Shown: positions 39,284 through 54,114, numbered from the stretch's first letter. The stretch is DNA of 64,000 nt from Agromyces luteolus (GCF_009729855.1 NZ_WODA01000025.1:124001-188000); one strand, 5' to 3'. Notes: generated by a model not told the origin, from the letters alone. A program made the numbers and translations.

Positions 39284-40825
39284 ATGCATCCGGTCGAGAT
39301 CACGGCGACGCACAACCCGTTGCGATCGCCCAAGGACTACCGCCTGAATCGGATCGCCGGCCCGTCGAGCCTCATCATCTTCGGCGTCACCGGCGACCTC
39401 TCCCGCAAGAAGCTCATGCCGGCGGTCTACGACCTCGCGAACCGGGGGCTGCTGCCTCCGGGATTCGCGCTCGTCGGCTTCGCACGACGCGAGTGGGAGG
39501 ACCAGGACTTCGCCCAGGTCGTCCACGACTCCGTGAAGAAGTACGCCCGCACCGAGTTCCGCGAGGACGTCTGGAACCAGCTCGTCCGCGGCATCCGCTT
39601 CGTGCAGGGGACCTTCGACGACGACGAGGCGTTCGCACGCCTGCGACGCACCGTGGACGACCTCGACCGCGAGCGCGGGACCATGGGCAACCACGCCTTC
39701 TACCTGTCGATCCCGCCGAAGTCGTTCCCGCAGGTGACGGAGCAGCTCAAGCGCTCCGGCCTCACGGAGCAGAAGGGCGACCAGTGGCGGCGCGTCGTCA
39801 TCGAGAAGCCCTTCGGGTCCGACCTGAAGACGGCGATCGAGCTGAACGACGTCGTCGCGTCGGTCTTCCCGCCCGACTCGGTCTTCCGGATCGACCACTA
39901 CCTCGGCAAGGAGACGGTCCAGAACATCCTCGCGCTGCGGTTCGCCAACCAGCTCTACGAGCCCATCTGGAACGCCAACTTCGTCGATCACGTGCAGATC
40001 ACGATGGCCGAGGACATCGGCGTCGGCGGTCGTGCCGGCTACTACGACGGCATCGGTGCGGCGCGCGACGTCATCCAGAACCACCTGCTGCAGCTGCTCG
40101 CGCTGACCGCCATGGAGGAGCCGATCTCGTTCGACGCCGCAGACCTGCGCTCCGAGAAGGAGAAGATCCTGCGCGCGGTGCGGCTGCCGTCCGACCTCGC
40201 GACGGCGACGGCGCGCGGACAGTACTCGGGCGGATGGCAGGGCGGTGAGAAGGTCACCGGCTTCCTCGACGAGGACGGCATGAACCCCGAGTCGACGACC
40301 GAGACGTACGCGGCCATGAAGCTGCTGATCGGCACGCGACGATGGGCCGGCGTGCCGTTCTACCTCCGAGCGGGCAAGCGCCTCGGCCGCCGGGTCACCG
40401 AGATCGCGGTCGTCTTCAAGCGCGCGCCGCAGCAGGTCTTCGCCGACAGCCAGACCTCGCAGCTCGGCCAGAACGCGCTCGTGATCCGGGTGCAGCCCGA
40501 CGAGGGCGTGACCATCCGGTTCGGGTCGAAGGTGCCCGGCGCGGGCATGCAGGTCCGCGACGTGACCATGGACTTCGGCTACGGCCACGCGTTCACCGAG
40601 GCGAGCCCGGAGGCGTACGAGCGACTCATCCTCGACGTGCTCCTCGGCGACCCGCCCCTCTTCCCCCGGCAGGAGGAGGTCGAACTGTCCTGGAAGATCC
40701 TCGACCCGATCGAGGAGTTCTGGACGACGCAGGGCCGACCCGAGCAGTACAAGCCCGGGTCGTGGGGCCCGTCCTCGGCCGACGAGCTCCTCGCCCGCGA
40801 CGGACGCACCTGGAGGCGCCCATGA
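39284..40825 (+). CDS. zwf: Glucose-6-phosphate 1-dehydrogenase
   Basis: Zwf oxidises glucose-6-phosphate to 6-phosphogluconolactone with NADP, the entry to the oxidative pentose phosphate pathway. The 513-residue protein has the coenzyme loop IFGVTGDLSRKK (GVTGDLS at 34-40), the active-site signature RIDHYLGKE (about 202-209) and the conserved EKPFGSDLKTAIELN. CTGGAGCACCC precedes the ATG, and the stop overlaps opcA (ATGA). Confidence 0.98.
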   Translation: MHPVEITATHNPLRSPKDYRLNRIAGPSSLIIFGVTGDLSRKKLMPAVYDLANRGLLPPGFALVGFARREWEDQDFAQVVHDSVKKYARTEFREDVWNQLVRGIRFVQGTFDDDEAFARLRRTVDDLDRERGTMGNHAFYLSIPPKSFPQVTEQLKRSGLTEQKGDQWRRVVIEKPFGSDLKTAIELNDVVASVFPPDSVFRIDHYLGKETVQNILALRFANQLYEPIWNANFVDHVQITMAEDIGVGGRAGYYDGIGAARDVIQNHLLQLLALTAMEEPISFDAADLRSEKEKILRAVRLPSDLATATARGQYSGGWQGGEKVTGFLDEDGMNPESTTETYAAMKLLIGTRRWAGVPFYLRAGKRLGRRVTEIAVVFKRAPQQVFADSQTSQLGQNALVIRVQPDEGVTIRFGSKVPGAGMQVRDVTMDFGYGHAFTEASPEAYERLILDVLLGDPPLFPRQEEVELSWKILDPIEEFWTTQGRPEQYKPGSWGPSSADELLARDGRTWRRP

Positions 40826-41787
40826 TCGTCGAACTGCCCGACACGACCACGAGCCAGGTCTCGAAGTCGCTCGTGAAGATCCGCGAGGAGGGCGGCGTCG
40901 TGGCCCTCGGGCGCGTGCTGACCCTCGTCATCGCGACGACGCATGATGCCGAGGAGGAGGCGATCGAGGCCGCGAACGACGCGTCCCGCGAGCATCCGAT
41001 GCGCGTCATCGTCGTCTCCACGGCGAGCGGGTCCGACCCCGACGTCAGCCGGCTCGACGCGGAGATCCGCGTCGGCGGCGACGCGGGAGCGAGCGAGGTC
41101 GTCATCCTCAGGGCGAGCGGTGACGCCGCCCGCGACGAGCAGGGACTCGTGATGGGGCTCCTCCTGCCCGACGCCCCGGTCGTCACGTGGTGGCCGGGCA
41201 CCGCACCCGAGGTTCCCGGCGACTCACCGCTCGGCCGGATCGCCCAGCGGCGCATCACCGATGCGTCGATGCAGTCCGACCCGCAGGCCGCGCTCGACGC
41301 ACTCGCCGCGAGCTACCGCCCCGGCGACGCCGACTTCGCGTGGACGAGGCTCACGCTGTGGCGGGCCCAGCTCGCGGCGGTGCTCGACCAGCCCCCCTAC
41401 GAGCCGGTGACCACGGTGCAGGTGACCGGGTCGATCGACTCCCCCTCGACGACCCTCCTCGCCGCGTGGCTGTCGATGCAGCTCGGCGCGTCGACGAACT
41501 GCGCGCTGACCGGACTCGAGCACGGATCGCACGGCATCCGGGGCGTCTCCCTCGGCCGCGCGACCGGCACGATCGAACTCGTTCGGGATGTCCCCGGCGT
41601 CGCCACGCTCCGGCAACCCGGCCAGCCCGTCCACGACGTCGCGCTCCCGCGCCGCAGCCTCCGCGACTGCCTCGCCGACGAGCTGCGCCGCCTCGATCCC
41701 GACGAACTGTACGGTGAGGTGATCACCCGGGGACTCGGCCTGCTCCCCGACCATCGGACCCCATTGAGCGAAGGAGCCACCGCATGA
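40822..41787 (+). CDS. opcA: Glucose-6-phosphate dehydrogenase assembly protein OpcA
   Basis: A 321-residue OpcA, which in actinobacteria and cyanobacteria is needed for activity or redox control of Zwf. Recognised by VALGRVLTLVIAT, HPMRVIVVSTA, LLPDAPVVTWWPGTAPEVP and LDQPPYEPVTTVQVTG. It lies between zwf and pgl and overlaps both by ATGA, which fits stoichiometric production with Zwf. Confidence 0.96.
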   Translation: MIVELPDTTTSQVSKSLVKIREEGGVVALGRVLTLVIATTHDAEEEAIEAANDASREHPMRVIVVSTASGSDPDVSRLDAEIRVGGDAGASEVVILRASGDAARDEQGLVMGLLLPDAPVVTWWPGTAPEVPGDSPLGRIAQRRITDASMQSDPQAALDALAASYRPGDADFAWTRLTLWRAQLAAVLDQPPYEPVTTVQVTGSIDSPSTTLLAAWLSMQLGASTNCALTGLEHGSHGIRGVSLGRATGTIELVRDVPGVATLRQPGQPVHDVALPRRSLRDCLADELRRLDPDELYGEVITRGLGLLPDHRTPLSEGATA

Positions 41788-42554
41788 CGAACGAGCGGCG
41801 CGTACTCGTCCATCCCGACAAGAGCACGCTCGCCGGGGCGGTCGCCGCTCGCTTCATCACCAAGGTCCTCGACCTGCTCGACGTGCAGGAGACGGTGCAC
41901 GTGGTGCTCACCGGCGGGTCCATGGGCGGGGCCGTGCTCGAGGCCGTCCGCTCGTCCCCCGCGCACAAGTCGGTCGACTGGCAGCGCGTGCACTTCTGGT
42001 GGGGCGACGAGCGCTGGGTGCCCTCGGGCGACGACGATCGCAACGACCTGCAGTCGCGCGAGGCGCTGCTCGACGCGCTGCAGCTGCCCGAGGAGCACAT
42101 CCACCCGTTCCCGGCGTCCGATTCCGGGCTCTCGCTCGACGAAGCGGCCGACGCCTACGCGACCGAGCTCGCCGCGTACGGAGCCGAGGGGCTCCCGCAC
42201 CCGGTGTTCGACATCGTGTTCCTCGGCGTCGGCCCCGACGGCCACATCGCGTCGCTGTTCCCGCATCGGTCGGGGATCCAGGTGATCGACCGACCGGTGA
42301 TCCCCGTGCGGGAGTCGCCGAAACCGCCGCCCGAGCGACTGAGCCTCACGCGGCCGGTCATCAACTCGGCCCAGCGCGTCTGGCTGGTGCTCGCCGGCGC
42401 CGACAAGGCGTCGGCGCTCGGACTCGCCCTCGCCGGGGCGAGTCGCGACGAGGTGCCCGTCGCCGGGATCAAGGGCCGGCGGCGCACGGTCTTCTTCGTC
42501 GATCAGGATGCCGCGGCCGAGGTGCCCGACGCGCTCATCGCGCGCGACTACTGA
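41784..42554 (+). CDS. pgl: 6-phosphogluconolactonase
   Basis: Pgl (DevB type) hydrolyses 6-phosphogluconolactone to 6-phosphogluconate. The 256-residue protein has VLTGGSMGGAVLEAV, VHFWWGDERWVPSGDDDRN and the signature FLGVGPDGHIASLFPH, all diagnostic of the SugP isomerase-like fold. It is the last gene of the operon and is followed by a strong terminator. Confidence 0.97.
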   Translation: MTNERRVLVHPDKSTLAGAVAARFITKVLDLLDVQETVHVVLTGGSMGGAVLEAVRSSPAHKSVDWQRVHFWWGDERWVPSGDDDRNDLQSREALLDALQLPEEHIHPFPASDSGLSLDEAADAYATELAAYGAEGLPHPVFDIVFLGVGPDGHIASLFPHRSGIQVIDRPVIPVRESPKPPPERLSLTRPVINSAQRVWLVLAGADKASALGLALAGASRDEVPVAGIKGRRRTVFFVDQDAAAEVPDALIARDY

Positions 42555-42587
42555 TCCGGCGACGGCGCGCTCGCACCGGACCGAACG

Positions 42588-42619
42588 ACGAAGGGCCGCC
42601 CGGACGGGCGGCCCTTCGT
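42588..42619. terminator. Bidirectional terminator between pgl and rbpA
   Basis: ACGAAGGGCCGCCC (42588-42601) pairs perfectly with GGGCGGCCCTTCGT (42606-42619) around a GGAC loop, between convergent operons. Confidence 0.88.
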
Positions 42620-42636
42620 GGTTCCCGCGATCGGGA

Positions 42637-43002
42637 TCAGTCGTTCGAGGCGGTGCCGCGACGTGCGCGCAGCTGCTGCAGCGCCTCTTCGAGGAGTGCG
42701 GCCGCCTCCTCCTCGCTGCGACGCTCCTTCACGTACGCGAGGTGGGTCTTGTACGGCTCGAGCTTCGCCACCGCGGGCGGGTTGTCCTTGTCGCGGCCGG
42801 CCGGCAGCCCGGTCGACGGGCTGTCGATGACGTCCGGGATCTCCTCCTCGGGCACGTTCGCCGCGAAGTACCGCACCGTCTCGTTGCCCTGGGCGTCCCA
42901 GTAGCTCACGGCGACGCGCTCGGCGTGGAATCCACGGTCCTGCTCGCCCATCGGCCCGGATCCGACCCGCGAACCGCGGATCGCGCTGTTTCCAGAAACC
43001 AC
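42637..43002 (-). CDS. rbpA: RNA polymerase-binding protein RbpA
   Basis: RbpA is an actinobacterial activator that binds sigma-A and the core enzyme and stabilises open promoter complexes. The 121-residue protein contains the basic linker AIRGSRVGSGPMGEQDRG, the RbpA core (RVAVSYWDAQGNETVRYFAA) and the sigma-interaction part near the C-terminus (KTHLAYVKERRSEEEAAALL). The GTG at 43002 has GAGGAGAC upstream. It follows secG after 10 nt. Confidence 0.95.
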   Translation of the reverse strand: MVSGNSAIRGSRVGSGPMGEQDRGFHAERVAVSYWDAQGNETVRYFAANVPEEEIPDVIDSPSTGLPAGRDKDNPPAVAKLEPYKTHLAYVKERRSEEEAAALLEEALQQLRARRGTASND

Positions 43003-43012
43003 GTCTCCTCCG

Positions 43013-43264
43013 TCAGATTCCGGCGTCGAACTTGGTGATGAGGCCGAGCACCACGATGCACGTCACCCAGACGAGTCCGAGGATGATCGTGATGCGGTTG
43101 AGGTTGCGCTCCGCGACCCCGGACGCACCGAGGTTCGAGGTGACGCCGCCGCCGAACATGTCGGACAGCCCGCCGCCGCGGCCCTTGTGCAGCAGGATCA
43201 GGAGCGTGAGCAGGATGCTCGTGAGGCCGAGCAGCACCTGCAGGACGACCTGGAGAATCTCCAC
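43013..43264 (-). CDS. secG: Preprotein translocase subunit SecG
   Basis: An 83-residue inner-membrane protein with two helices, the small stimulatory subunit of SecYEG. The conserved loop LLHKGRGGGLSDMFGGGV is present between the helices. The GTG start at 43264 (VEILQVVLQVLLGL) follows GGAAAGG. It is cotranscribed with rbpA and lies after the tpiA terminator, as in many actinobacteria. Confidence 0.95.
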   Translation of the reverse strand: MEILQVVLQVLLGLTSILLTLLILLHKGRGGGLSDMFGGGVTSNLGASGVAERNLNRITIILGLVWVTCIVVLGLITKFDAGI

Positions 43265-43311
43265 GGTGAAACCTTTCCGGGCATGACCGGGTATGTCGAT
43301 GCCGCCTGTCG

Positions 43312-43317
43312 AGTATA
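43312..43317 (-). promoter_or_regulatory. -10 element for secG-rbpA
   Basis: TATACT on the minus strand, about 48 nt before the secG GTG. A -35 would fall in the terminator stem just upstream and is not recognisable. Confidence 0.5.
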
Positions 43318-43323
43318 GCCGCA

Positions 43324-43369
43324 GCGCCGTCCGGCCGACGTCCGCGAGACGGACGCGGCCGGACGGCGC
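43324..43369 (-). terminator. Terminator after the gap-pgk-tpiA operon
   Basis: GCGCCGTCCGGCC (43324-43336) pairs with GGCCGGACGGCGC (43357-43369), and CGTCC/GGACG extend the stem inward. It lies 24 nt after tpiA and just before the secG promoter. Confidence 0.85.
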
Positions 43370-43392
43370 AGCGGCGGTTCGGGGTCTTCGGC

Positions 43393-44181
43393 TCAGGCCC
43401 CGACGTGCTTCTTGAAGCGGACGATGCTCGAGAACTCGTCGAGGTCGAGGCTCGCGCCGCCGACGAGTGCGCCGTCCACGTCGGGCTCGCGCATGAACGC
43501 CGCGATGTTCGCCGCCTTCACGGAGCCGCCGTAGAGGATGCGCGTCGACGCTGCCAGCTCGGCGCCGGCGATCTCGGCGAGCACGGCGCGGAGCGCCGCG
43601 GCGACCTGCTGCGCCTGCTCGGGAGTGGCCGCCTGGCCCGACCCGATCGCCCAGACCGGCTCGTAGGCGACGACGAGGCCCTTCGACACGTCGACGCCCT
43701 CCAGCGCGCCGCGGAGCTGCGCCACGGGCACGGCGCTCGCGCCGTGCTGCTCGAGGTCCTCCGCCGTCTCGCCCACGCAGAGCACGGGCACGAGCCCGTG
43801 CCGGTGGGCGGCCTGGACCTTCGCGCCGACGACCTCGTCGGTCTCCGCATGCATGGTGCGCCGCTCCGAGTGACCGATGACGACGTACGCGCAGTCGAGC
43901 TTCGCGAGGAACGCCCCCGACACCTCGCCGGTGTAGGCGCCCGAGTCGTTCGCCGAGAGGTCCTGCGCGCCGTACTTCACGGGCAGGTCGTCGGCGGAGA
44001 CGAGGGTCTGCACCGACCGCAGGTCGGTGAACGGCGGGAAGACCGCCACCTCGGCGTCGGCGAAGTCGTGCTTCGCGTCGGAGAGGTTCCACGCGAGCTT
44101 CTGGACGAACGCGATCGCCTGCAGGTGATCGAGGTTCATCTTCCAGTTGCCCGCGATGAACGGGGTGCGGGTCACTGCCAT
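43393..44181 (-). CDS. tpiA: Triose-phosphate isomerase
   Basis: TpiA interconverts dihydroxyacetone phosphate and glyceraldehyde-3-phosphate. The 262-residue TIM barrel has the catalytic K14 ([10 protein letters not shown]), H104 ([12 protein letters not shown]) and E174 ([12 protein letters not shown]), and the phosphate loop [14 protein letters not shown]. The ATG at 44181 is preferred because GGAGG lies before it; this gives a 10-nt overlap with pgk. A GTG six bases downstream would instead give a GTGA overlap. Confidence 0.98.
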   Translation of the reverse strand: MAVTRTPFIAGNWKMNLDHLQAIAFVQKLAWNLSDAKHDFADAEVAVFPPFTDLRSVQTLVSADDLPVKYGAQDLSANDSGAYTGEVSGAFLAKLDCAYVVIGHSERRTMHAETDEVVGAKVQAAHRHGLVPVLCVGETAEDLEQHGASAVPVAQLRGALEGVDVSKGLVVAYEPVWAIGSGQAATPEQAQQVAAALRAVLAEIAGAELAASTRILYGGSVKAANIAAFMREPDVDGALVGGASLDLDEFSSIVRFKKHVGA

Positions 44182-45386
44182 CCGAGGACCTCCAGTCCGG
44201 GGAGCTTCTTGCCTTCGAGGAATTCCAGGCTCGCGCCGCCGCCCGTCGAGATGTGCCCGAAGGCGGACTCCTCGAATCCGAGCTGGCGCACGGCCGCGGC
44301 CGAATCGCCGCCGCCGACGACGCTGAGGCCGTCGACCTCGGTGAGCGCGGATGCCACCACGCGCGTGCCGTCGGCGAAGGGCGCGAGTTCGAACACGCCC
44401 ATCGGGCCGTTCCAGAACACCGTCTTCGCGGCGCGCACGCGCTCGGCGAACGCGGCGGCCGTCTCCGGGCCGATGTCGAGGCCGAGGCCCGAGGCGCCGA
44501 ACGGCGTCTCCTCGATCGCGTCGGCCGCGGCGACCTGGTGGTCCGCCTCCGCCGAGAACGATGCGGCGACCACGACGTCCGTCGGCAGGACGATGTCGAC
44601 GCCGCGCTCTGCGGCATCCGCGAGGTAGCCCTTCACGGTGTCGATCTGGTCGGCCTCGAGCAGGCTCGAGCCCACCGCGTGACCCTGGGCCGCGAGGAAC
44701 GTGAACAGCATGCCGCCGCCGATGAGCAGGGCGTCGACCCGCGGCAGCAGGTGCTCGATGACGCCGAGCTTGTCGGACACCTTCGAGCCGCCGAGCACGA
44801 CCACGTAGGGGCGCTCGGGGTTCTCGGTGAGCCGGTCGAGCACGTCGAGCTCGGCCGCGATGAGGAGGCCTGCGGCACTCGGACGCAGCTGCTCGAGCTC
44901 GTACACGCTCGCCTGCTTGCGGTGCACGACGCCGAAGCCGTCGGAGACGACCGAATCGGCGAACTCCGCCAGCTGCCCGGCGAACGCGGTCCGCTCGGCC
45001 TCGTTCTTGCTCGTCTCGCCCGGGTTGAAGCGGAGGTTCTCGAGCACGAGCACCTCGCCGTCGCCGAGTGCGGCGACCTTGGCCGCGGCATCCTCGCCGA
45101 CCGTGTCGGTCGCGAACGCGACCGGCGCCGACAGCAGTTCGCCGAGGCGCACGGCCACGGGCTCGAGACTGTACTTCGGGTCGGGCGCTCCCTCGGGTCG
45201 GCCGAGGTGGGAGATCACGATCACCCTGGCGCCCTGTTCGACGAGCGCGGTGAGCGTGGGGACCGACGCGCGCACGCGGCCGTCGTCCGTGATGACCCCG
45301 TCCTTCAGAGGGACGTTGAGGTCGCAGCGGACGACGACGCGCGTGCCGGCGAGCGGACCCAGGGAATCGATGGTCCTGAGGGTCAC
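44172..45386 (-). CDS. pgk: Phosphoglycerate kinase
   Basis: Pgk makes ATP from 1,3-bisphosphoglycerate and ADP. The 404-residue two-lobed protein shows [14 protein letters not shown] with its substrate arginine, [43 protein letters not shown] and the nucleotide loop [16 protein letters not shown]. The GTG start at 45386 is 11 nt after the gap stop with GAGG upstream. One notable change is [11 protein letters not shown] where most families have FGTAHRAHAS. Confidence 0.97.
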   Translation of the reverse strand: MTLRTIDSLGPLAGTRVVVRCDLNVPLKDGVITDDGRVRASVPTLTALVEQGARVIVISHLGRPEGAPDPKYSLEPVAVRLGELLSAPVAFATDTVGEDAAAKVAALGDGEVLVLENLRFNPGETSKNEAERTAFAGQLAEFADSVVSDGFGVVHRKQASVYELEQLRPSAAGLLIAAELDVLDRLTENPERPYVVVLGGSKVSDKLGVIEHLLPRVDALLIGGGMLFTFLAAQGHAVGSSLLEADQIDTVKGYLADAAERGVDIVLPTDVVVAASFSAEADHQVAAADAIEETPFGASGLGLDIGPETAAAFAERVRAAKTVFWNGPMGVFELAPFADGTRVVASALTEVDGLSVVGGGDSAAAVRQLGFEESAFGHISTGGGASLEFLEGKKLPGLEVLGWQ

Positions 45387-45397
45387 GTCGTCGCGCC

Positions 45398-47127
<1,730 letters not shown>

Positions 47128-47222
47128 TGCTTCTCCTTGTCAGCAGCCGGGTGAACCGGACGTCTGCCCGGGGACCGCGGCGTTTTCGATCCTATGCCCG
47201 TGGTCGGGCCGGATGACGGGGG

Positions 47223-47256
47223 TTGACGGCGTTCGGCCGCCGTTCGGGCGCCGTTC
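47223..47256. repeat. Three near-identical units at the 3' end of whiA
   Basis: The bases CGTTCGGCCGC, CGTTCGGGCGC and CGTTC follow each other with a period of about 10-11 bp immediately downstream of whiA. They are mutually pairable (ACGGC/GCCGT) and may serve as a weak whiA terminator. Confidence 0.4.
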
Positions 47257-48235
47257 AGACGTCGTCGAGGTCGGCCGGGAGGTTCGCCTCGGTGCCCGGC
47301 ACGCCGAGCTCGACGGCCCGCTTGTCGGCCATGGCCAGCAGGCGACGGATGCGTCCTGCGACCGCGTCCTTCGTCAGGGGCGGGTCGGCGTGGTGGCCGA
47401 GCTCGTCGAGGCTCGCATCGCGGTGCGCCAGGCGCAGGTCGCCCGCGTACTTCAGGTGGTCGGGGATCTCGTCGCCGAGGATCTCCATCGCACGTTCGAC
47501 GCGGGCGCAGGCGGCGACCGCGGCCTGCGCGGAGCGGCGCAGGTTCGCGTCGTCGAAGTTCACGAGGCGGTTCGCCGTGGCGCGCACCTCCCGCCGCTGC
47601 CGCAGCTCCTCCCAGTTCCGGACCGTCTCGTCGGCTCCCATCAGCGCGAGCATCGCGCTGATCGCCTCGCCGTCGCGGATAACCACCCGGTGCACCCCGC
47701 GGACCTCGCGGGCCTTCGCGGAGACGCCGAGCCGGCCGGCCGCGCCGACCAGCGCCATCGCCGTCTCACCCCCGGGGCAGGTCACCTCGAGTGCAGCGGA
47801 CCGGCCGGGGTCCGTGAGGCTCCCGCGCGCCAGGAACGCGCCGCGCCACACGGCGGCGACCTCGTCGCGGGAGCCGGTCGTCAGCTTGTTCGGCAGGCCG
47901 CGCACCGGCCGGCGGCGCGCGTCGAGGAGCCCGGTCTGCCGCGCGAGCGTCTCGCCGCCATCCAGGACGCGGACCAGGTACTGGTTCGTGCGGCGGAGGC
48001 CGGAGGCGGAGATCACCGAGACGTCCGGGCGGACGCCGTACAGCTCCCCGAGGTCGCGGGTCACCCTGCGCGCGATCGACGGCGCGTCGAGCTCGGCCTC
48101 GATCGCGATCCGGCCGGAGATGATGTGGAGTCCCCCGGCGAATCGGAGCACGGATGCCAACTCCGCGGCGCGGACCGAGGTCCGGGCGACCTCGACCTTC
48201 GCCAGCTCCTCTTTCACCTCAGCGGTCAGGGCCAC
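47255..48235 (-). CDS. whiA: DNA-binding protein WhiA
   Basis: WhiA is a DNA-binding regulator found in most Gram-positive bacteria; in Streptomyces it drives sporulation genes, and elsewhere it affects division and metabolism. The 326-residue protein has a LAGLIDADG-homing-endonuclease-like N-terminal domain ([31 protein letters not shown]) without nuclease residues, and a C-terminal helix-turn-helix ([25 protein letters not shown]). The GTG at 48235 begins [15 protein letters not shown]. It is preceded by rapZ with 43 nt between. Confidence 0.97.
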   Translation of the reverse strand: MALTAEVKEELAKVEVARTSVRAAELASVLRFAGGLHIISGRIAIEAELDAPSIARRVTRDLGELYGVRPDVSVISASGLRRTNQYLVRVLDGGETLARQTGLLDARRRPVRGLPNKLTTGSRDEVAAVWRGAFLARGSLTDPGRSAALEVTCPGGETAMALVGAAGRLGVSAKAREVRGVHRVVIRDGEAISAMLALMGADETVRNWEELRQRREVRATANRLVNFDDANLRRSAQAAVAACARVERAMEILGDEIPDHLKYAGDLRLAHRDASLDELGHHADPPLTKDAVAGRIRRLLAMADKRAVELGVPGTEANLPADLDDV

Positions 48236-48278
48236 GTGGTCGTCCTCTCTGTGTTGCGTCGGCGCGCTCGGCGCGCGT

Positions 48279-49151
48279 TCATTCCCGTCCGAGGTCGCGG
48301 TGCTTCACGCTGACCGCGAGCCCGGGGATCGTTCTCAGGCGCGCCGCGAGCTCGCGCACGAGCGCCACCGAGCGGTGCTTGCCGCCCGTGCAGCCGAGCG
48401 CGATCGTCGCATGGCGCTTGTTCTCCCGTTGGTAGCCCTCGAGGACCGGACGGAGCGCCGCGACGTACGCGTCGAGGAACTCACGCGCCCCGGGCTGGCC
48501 GAGCACGAACTCCGCGACCTCGGGATCCTCGCCGGTGTGGGCGCGCAGTTCGGGCTCCCAGAACGGGTTCGGCAGGAATCGCGCGTCGGCGACGAGGTCG
48601 GCGTCGGGCGGCAGTCCGTACTTGAATCCGAAGCTCTGGACGATGACGCGCAGCCCCGCGCGATCCTCCTCGGCGAACGTCTCGGTGACGAGGGTCGCGA
48701 GCTGGTGGATGTTCAGGTCGGAGCTGTCGACGATGATGTCGCTCGATTCGCGCACCTCCGCGAGCCGGGCGCGCTCGGCCGTGATGCCCTCGAGCAGCGT
48801 GCCGTCGCCCTGGAGCGGATGCGGGCGCCGCACGGACTCGAACCGGCGCACGAGCACCGCGTCGTTCGCATCGAGGAACACGACGCGCACGTCGACCTTG
48901 TCGCGCAGCGACTCGACCATCTCCTGGAGCTCCGAGAAGAAGGTGCCACCGCGGATGTCGACGACCGCGGCGATCCGCGGCAGCGACGCCCCCGCCCGCT
49001 GGGCGAGTTCGACGAGCGGCCGCAGCATCTGCGGCGGGAGGTTGTCGACGACGTACCAGCCGAGGTCCTCGAGTGCGTCGGCGACGGTGGAGCGTCCGGC
49101 CCCCGACATCCCCGTGACGATGAGCATCTCCTGGCGATCGCCGTCGGTCAT
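48279..49151 (-). CDS. rapZ: RNase adapter / nucleotide-binding protein RapZ (YvcJ)
   Basis: A 290-residue P-loop protein. In E. coli RapZ senses glucosamine-6-phosphate and guides RNase E to a small RNA; in Gram-positives its role is less clear. Walker A is GMSGAGRST (14-22). The C-terminal ligand-binding part has [23 protein letters not shown] and [20 protein letters not shown] -10 (49191-49196) overlapping the end of uvrC gives it its own promoter. It lies between uvrC and whiA; the yvcK gene usually found here is missing. Confidence 0.96.
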   Translation of the reverse strand: MTDGDRQEMLIVTGMSGAGRSTVADALEDLGWYVVDNLPPQMLRPLVELAQRAGASLPRIAAVVDIRGGTFFSELQEMVESLRDKVDVRVVFLDANDAVLVRRFESVRRPHPLQGDGTLLEGITAERARLAEVRESSDIIVDSSDLNIHQLATLVTETFAEEDRAGLRVIVQSFGFKYGLPPDADLVADARFLPNPFWEPELRAHTGEDPEVAEFVLGQPGAREFLDAYVAALRPVLEGYQRENKRHATIALGCTGGKHRSVALVRELAARLRTIPGLAVSVKHRDLGRE

Positions 49152-49190
49152 CTCGCTCGGCGCTCCCTTCCTGCGTTCCCCCGATGGTCC

Positions 49191-49196
49191 AGCCTA
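49191..49196 (-). promoter_or_regulatory. -10 element for rapZ
   Basis: TAGGCT on the minus strand overlapping the uvrC stop codon, about 40 nt before the rapZ ATG. Confidence 0.4.
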
Positions 49197-51164
49197 GTCC
49201 GCGGCGGAACGCCGCGATCCCTCCAGGTGCGAGCGGACGGCCGACGCGAGGCCCGGCCCGATGCCCGGCACCTCCGCGATGGCGGACTCGTCGGCGTCGC
49301 GGAGCCGCGCGACCGAGCCGAAGTGCTTCAGCAGCGCCTTCACGCGGGCGGGACCGAGCCCGGGCACCTCGGACAGGACGGTCGTGATGTCCCGCCTGCG
49401 GCGCTGCCGCTGGTGCGTGATCGCGAAGCGGTGCGCCTCGTCGCGGACGCGCTGGAAGAGGAACAGGGCGTCGCTGTTGCGCGGGAGGATCACCGGGAAG
49501 TCGGATTCCGGGGTCCAGATCTCCTCGAGGCGCTTCGCGATGCCGCAGAGGTAGACGCCCTCGACACCGGACTCGCGCAGCGCCCGCGCGGCCGCGGCGA
49601 CCTGCGGCTGCCCGCCGTCGACGACGAGCAGGTTCGGCCGGTACGCGAACTTCGCACGGCGCGAGGGCGTCACGACCTCGCCGTCGGCCGCGGGGTCGGG
49701 GACGGCGTCGGCGGCCCGCGCCGCCGTGTCGCTCCGCGTGGAGTCGGCGCCCGCGGCATCCGTCTCGCCCTCGCCGTCCTCCGGCGACGCGAGGTACGCG
49801 AGCCGGCGCGTCAGGACCTGGTGGATCGAGTCGGTGTCGTCGGTGGTGCTCGGGATGGTGAACCGTCGGTACTCGTCCTTGCGCGGGAGCCCGTCCTCGA
49901 AGACGACCATCGACGCGACGACGTTCGTGCCGCTGAGGTGCGAGACGTCGAAGCACTCGATCCGCAGCGGCGCATCGGCCATCCCGAGCGCCTCCTGGAT
50001 GTCCTCGAGTGCGCGTGAGCGGGCGGTGAAGTCGGCGCTCCGCCGGGTCTTGTAGAGCATGAGCGTCTGGCGCGCGTTCTGCGTCGCCGTCTCGAGCAGC
50101 GCCGCCTTGTCGCCGCGCCGGGCGGCCCTGAGTCGCACCTTGCGGCCGCCGAGCGCCGCGAGCCAGCCCTCGAGCGCCTCGGCGTCGTCGGGCAGCGCCG
50201 GGACGACGACCTCGACGGGCGGGCGGATGTCGTCGCCGTACGCGTTCTGCACGACCGAGTCGACGAGGTCGCCGAGGCTCATGTCGAGCTCGGTGTCGAC
50301 CGTCCACGACCGCACGCCGCGGACCCTGCCCCCGCGGACTATGAAGAGGTGCACGGCCGCCGCGAGCTCGTCGTGGTCGATGCCGAAGACGTCGACGTCG
50401 ACGTGGTCGCGGAGGACGACCGCGCTCTTCTCGAAGAACGACTCGGCCGCCTGCAGTTCGTCTCGCCGTCGCGCGGCGGTCTCGTAGTCCTGCACGGCCG
50501 CGGCCGCCCGCATCTGCTGCGTGAGGTCGGTGATGATCCGTCGATCCTGGTTCTGCATGAAGGCCACGAACCGGTCGACGTTCGCCCGGTGCTCGGCGAT
50601 CGTGACCCGGCCCGAGCACGGGCCGAAGCACCGTCCGATCTGGCCGGCGAAGCAGGGCTTGCCGGTCTGGATCGCCCGCTTGTAGTCGGAGTCCTTGCAC
50701 GTGCGGATCGGGAAGAGCTTCAGCAGCAGGTCGAGCGTCTCGTTGACCGCCCAGACCTTCGGGTACGGACCGAAGTACCGCGCACCCGGGATGCCGCGCC
50801 GCCGGGTGACGATCGCGCGCGGCGCCTCGTCGGCGAGCGTCACCGCGAGGTACGGGTAGGACTTGTCGTCTCGGTACTTGACGTTGAACGGCGGGTCGAA
50901 CTCCTTGATCCACGTGTACTCGAGCTGGAGAGCCTCGATGTCGTTCCCGACGACCGTCCACTCGACGGATGCCGCGGTCGTGACCATTCGGCGGGTGCGC
51001 TCGTGGAGCGTGTGGAGCGGGGCGAAGTAGTTCGACACACGCGCGCGCAGGTTCATCGCCTTGCCGACGTAGAGCACGCGGCGGTCGGCGTCGCGGAAGC
51101 GGTACACACCCGGATCGGTCGGGATCTCCCCCGGCCGCGGGCGGTACGGGACGGTGTTCGCCAT
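49194..51164 (-). CDS. uvrC: Excinuclease ABC subunit C
   Basis: UvrC makes both incisions in nucleotide excision repair. The 656-residue protein has a GIY-YIG nuclease (GVYRF...[13 protein letters not shown], about 19-50), a Cys cluster ([21 protein letters not shown]), a UVR helical hairpin near 200, the RNase H-like 3' nuclease with [10 protein letters not shown] and [12 protein letters not shown], and two helix-hairpin-helix motifs ([27 protein letters not shown]). An Asp/Ala-rich insertion of about 40 residues splits the RNase H-like domain before the DGG motif. The ATG at 51164 is 2 nt after the uvrA stop. Confidence 0.98.
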   Translation of the reverse strand: MANTVPYRPRPGEIPTDPGVYRFRDADRRVLYVGKAMNLRARVSNYFAPLHTLHERTRRMVTTAASVEWTVVGNDIEALQLEYTWIKEFDPPFNVKYRDDKSYPYLAVTLADEAPRAIVTRRRGIPGARYFGPYPKVWAVNETLDLLLKLFPIRTCKDSDYKRAIQTGKPCFAGQIGRCFGPCSGRVTIAEHRANVDRFVAFMQNQDRRIITDLTQQMRAAAAVQDYETAARRRDELQAAESFFEKSAVVLRDHVDVDVFGIDHDELAAAVHLFIVRGGRVRGVRSWTVDTELDMSLGDLVDSVVQNAYGDDIRPPVEVVVPALPDDAEALEGWLAALGGRKVRLRAARRGDKAALLETATQNARQTLMLYKTRRSADFTARSRALEDIQEALGMADAPLRIECFDVSHLSGTNVVASMVVFEDGLPRKDEYRRFTIPSTTDDTDSIHQVLTRRLAYLASPEDGEGETDAAGADSTRSDTAARAADAVPDPAADGEVVTPSRRAKFAYRPNLLVVDGGQPQVAAAARALRESGVEGVYLCGIAKRLEEIWTPESDFPVILPRNSDALFLFQRVRDEAHRFAITHQRQRRRRDITTVLSEVPGLGPARVKALLKHFGSVARLRDADESAIAEVPGIGPGLASAVRSHLEGSRRSAAD

Positions 51165-51166
51165 GC

Positions 51167-54058
<2,892 letters not shown>

Positions 54059-54064
54059 CCTACG

Positions 54065-54070
54065 AGTCTA
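54065..54070 (-). promoter_or_regulatory. -10 element giving a leaderless uvrA transcript
   Basis: TAGACT on the minus strand, 6 nt before the uvrA GTG. Confidence 0.55.
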
Positions 54071-54114
54071 CGAACGGCCTCCGACACGCATGCCGTGAGC
54101 GCACCTGCTGAGAG

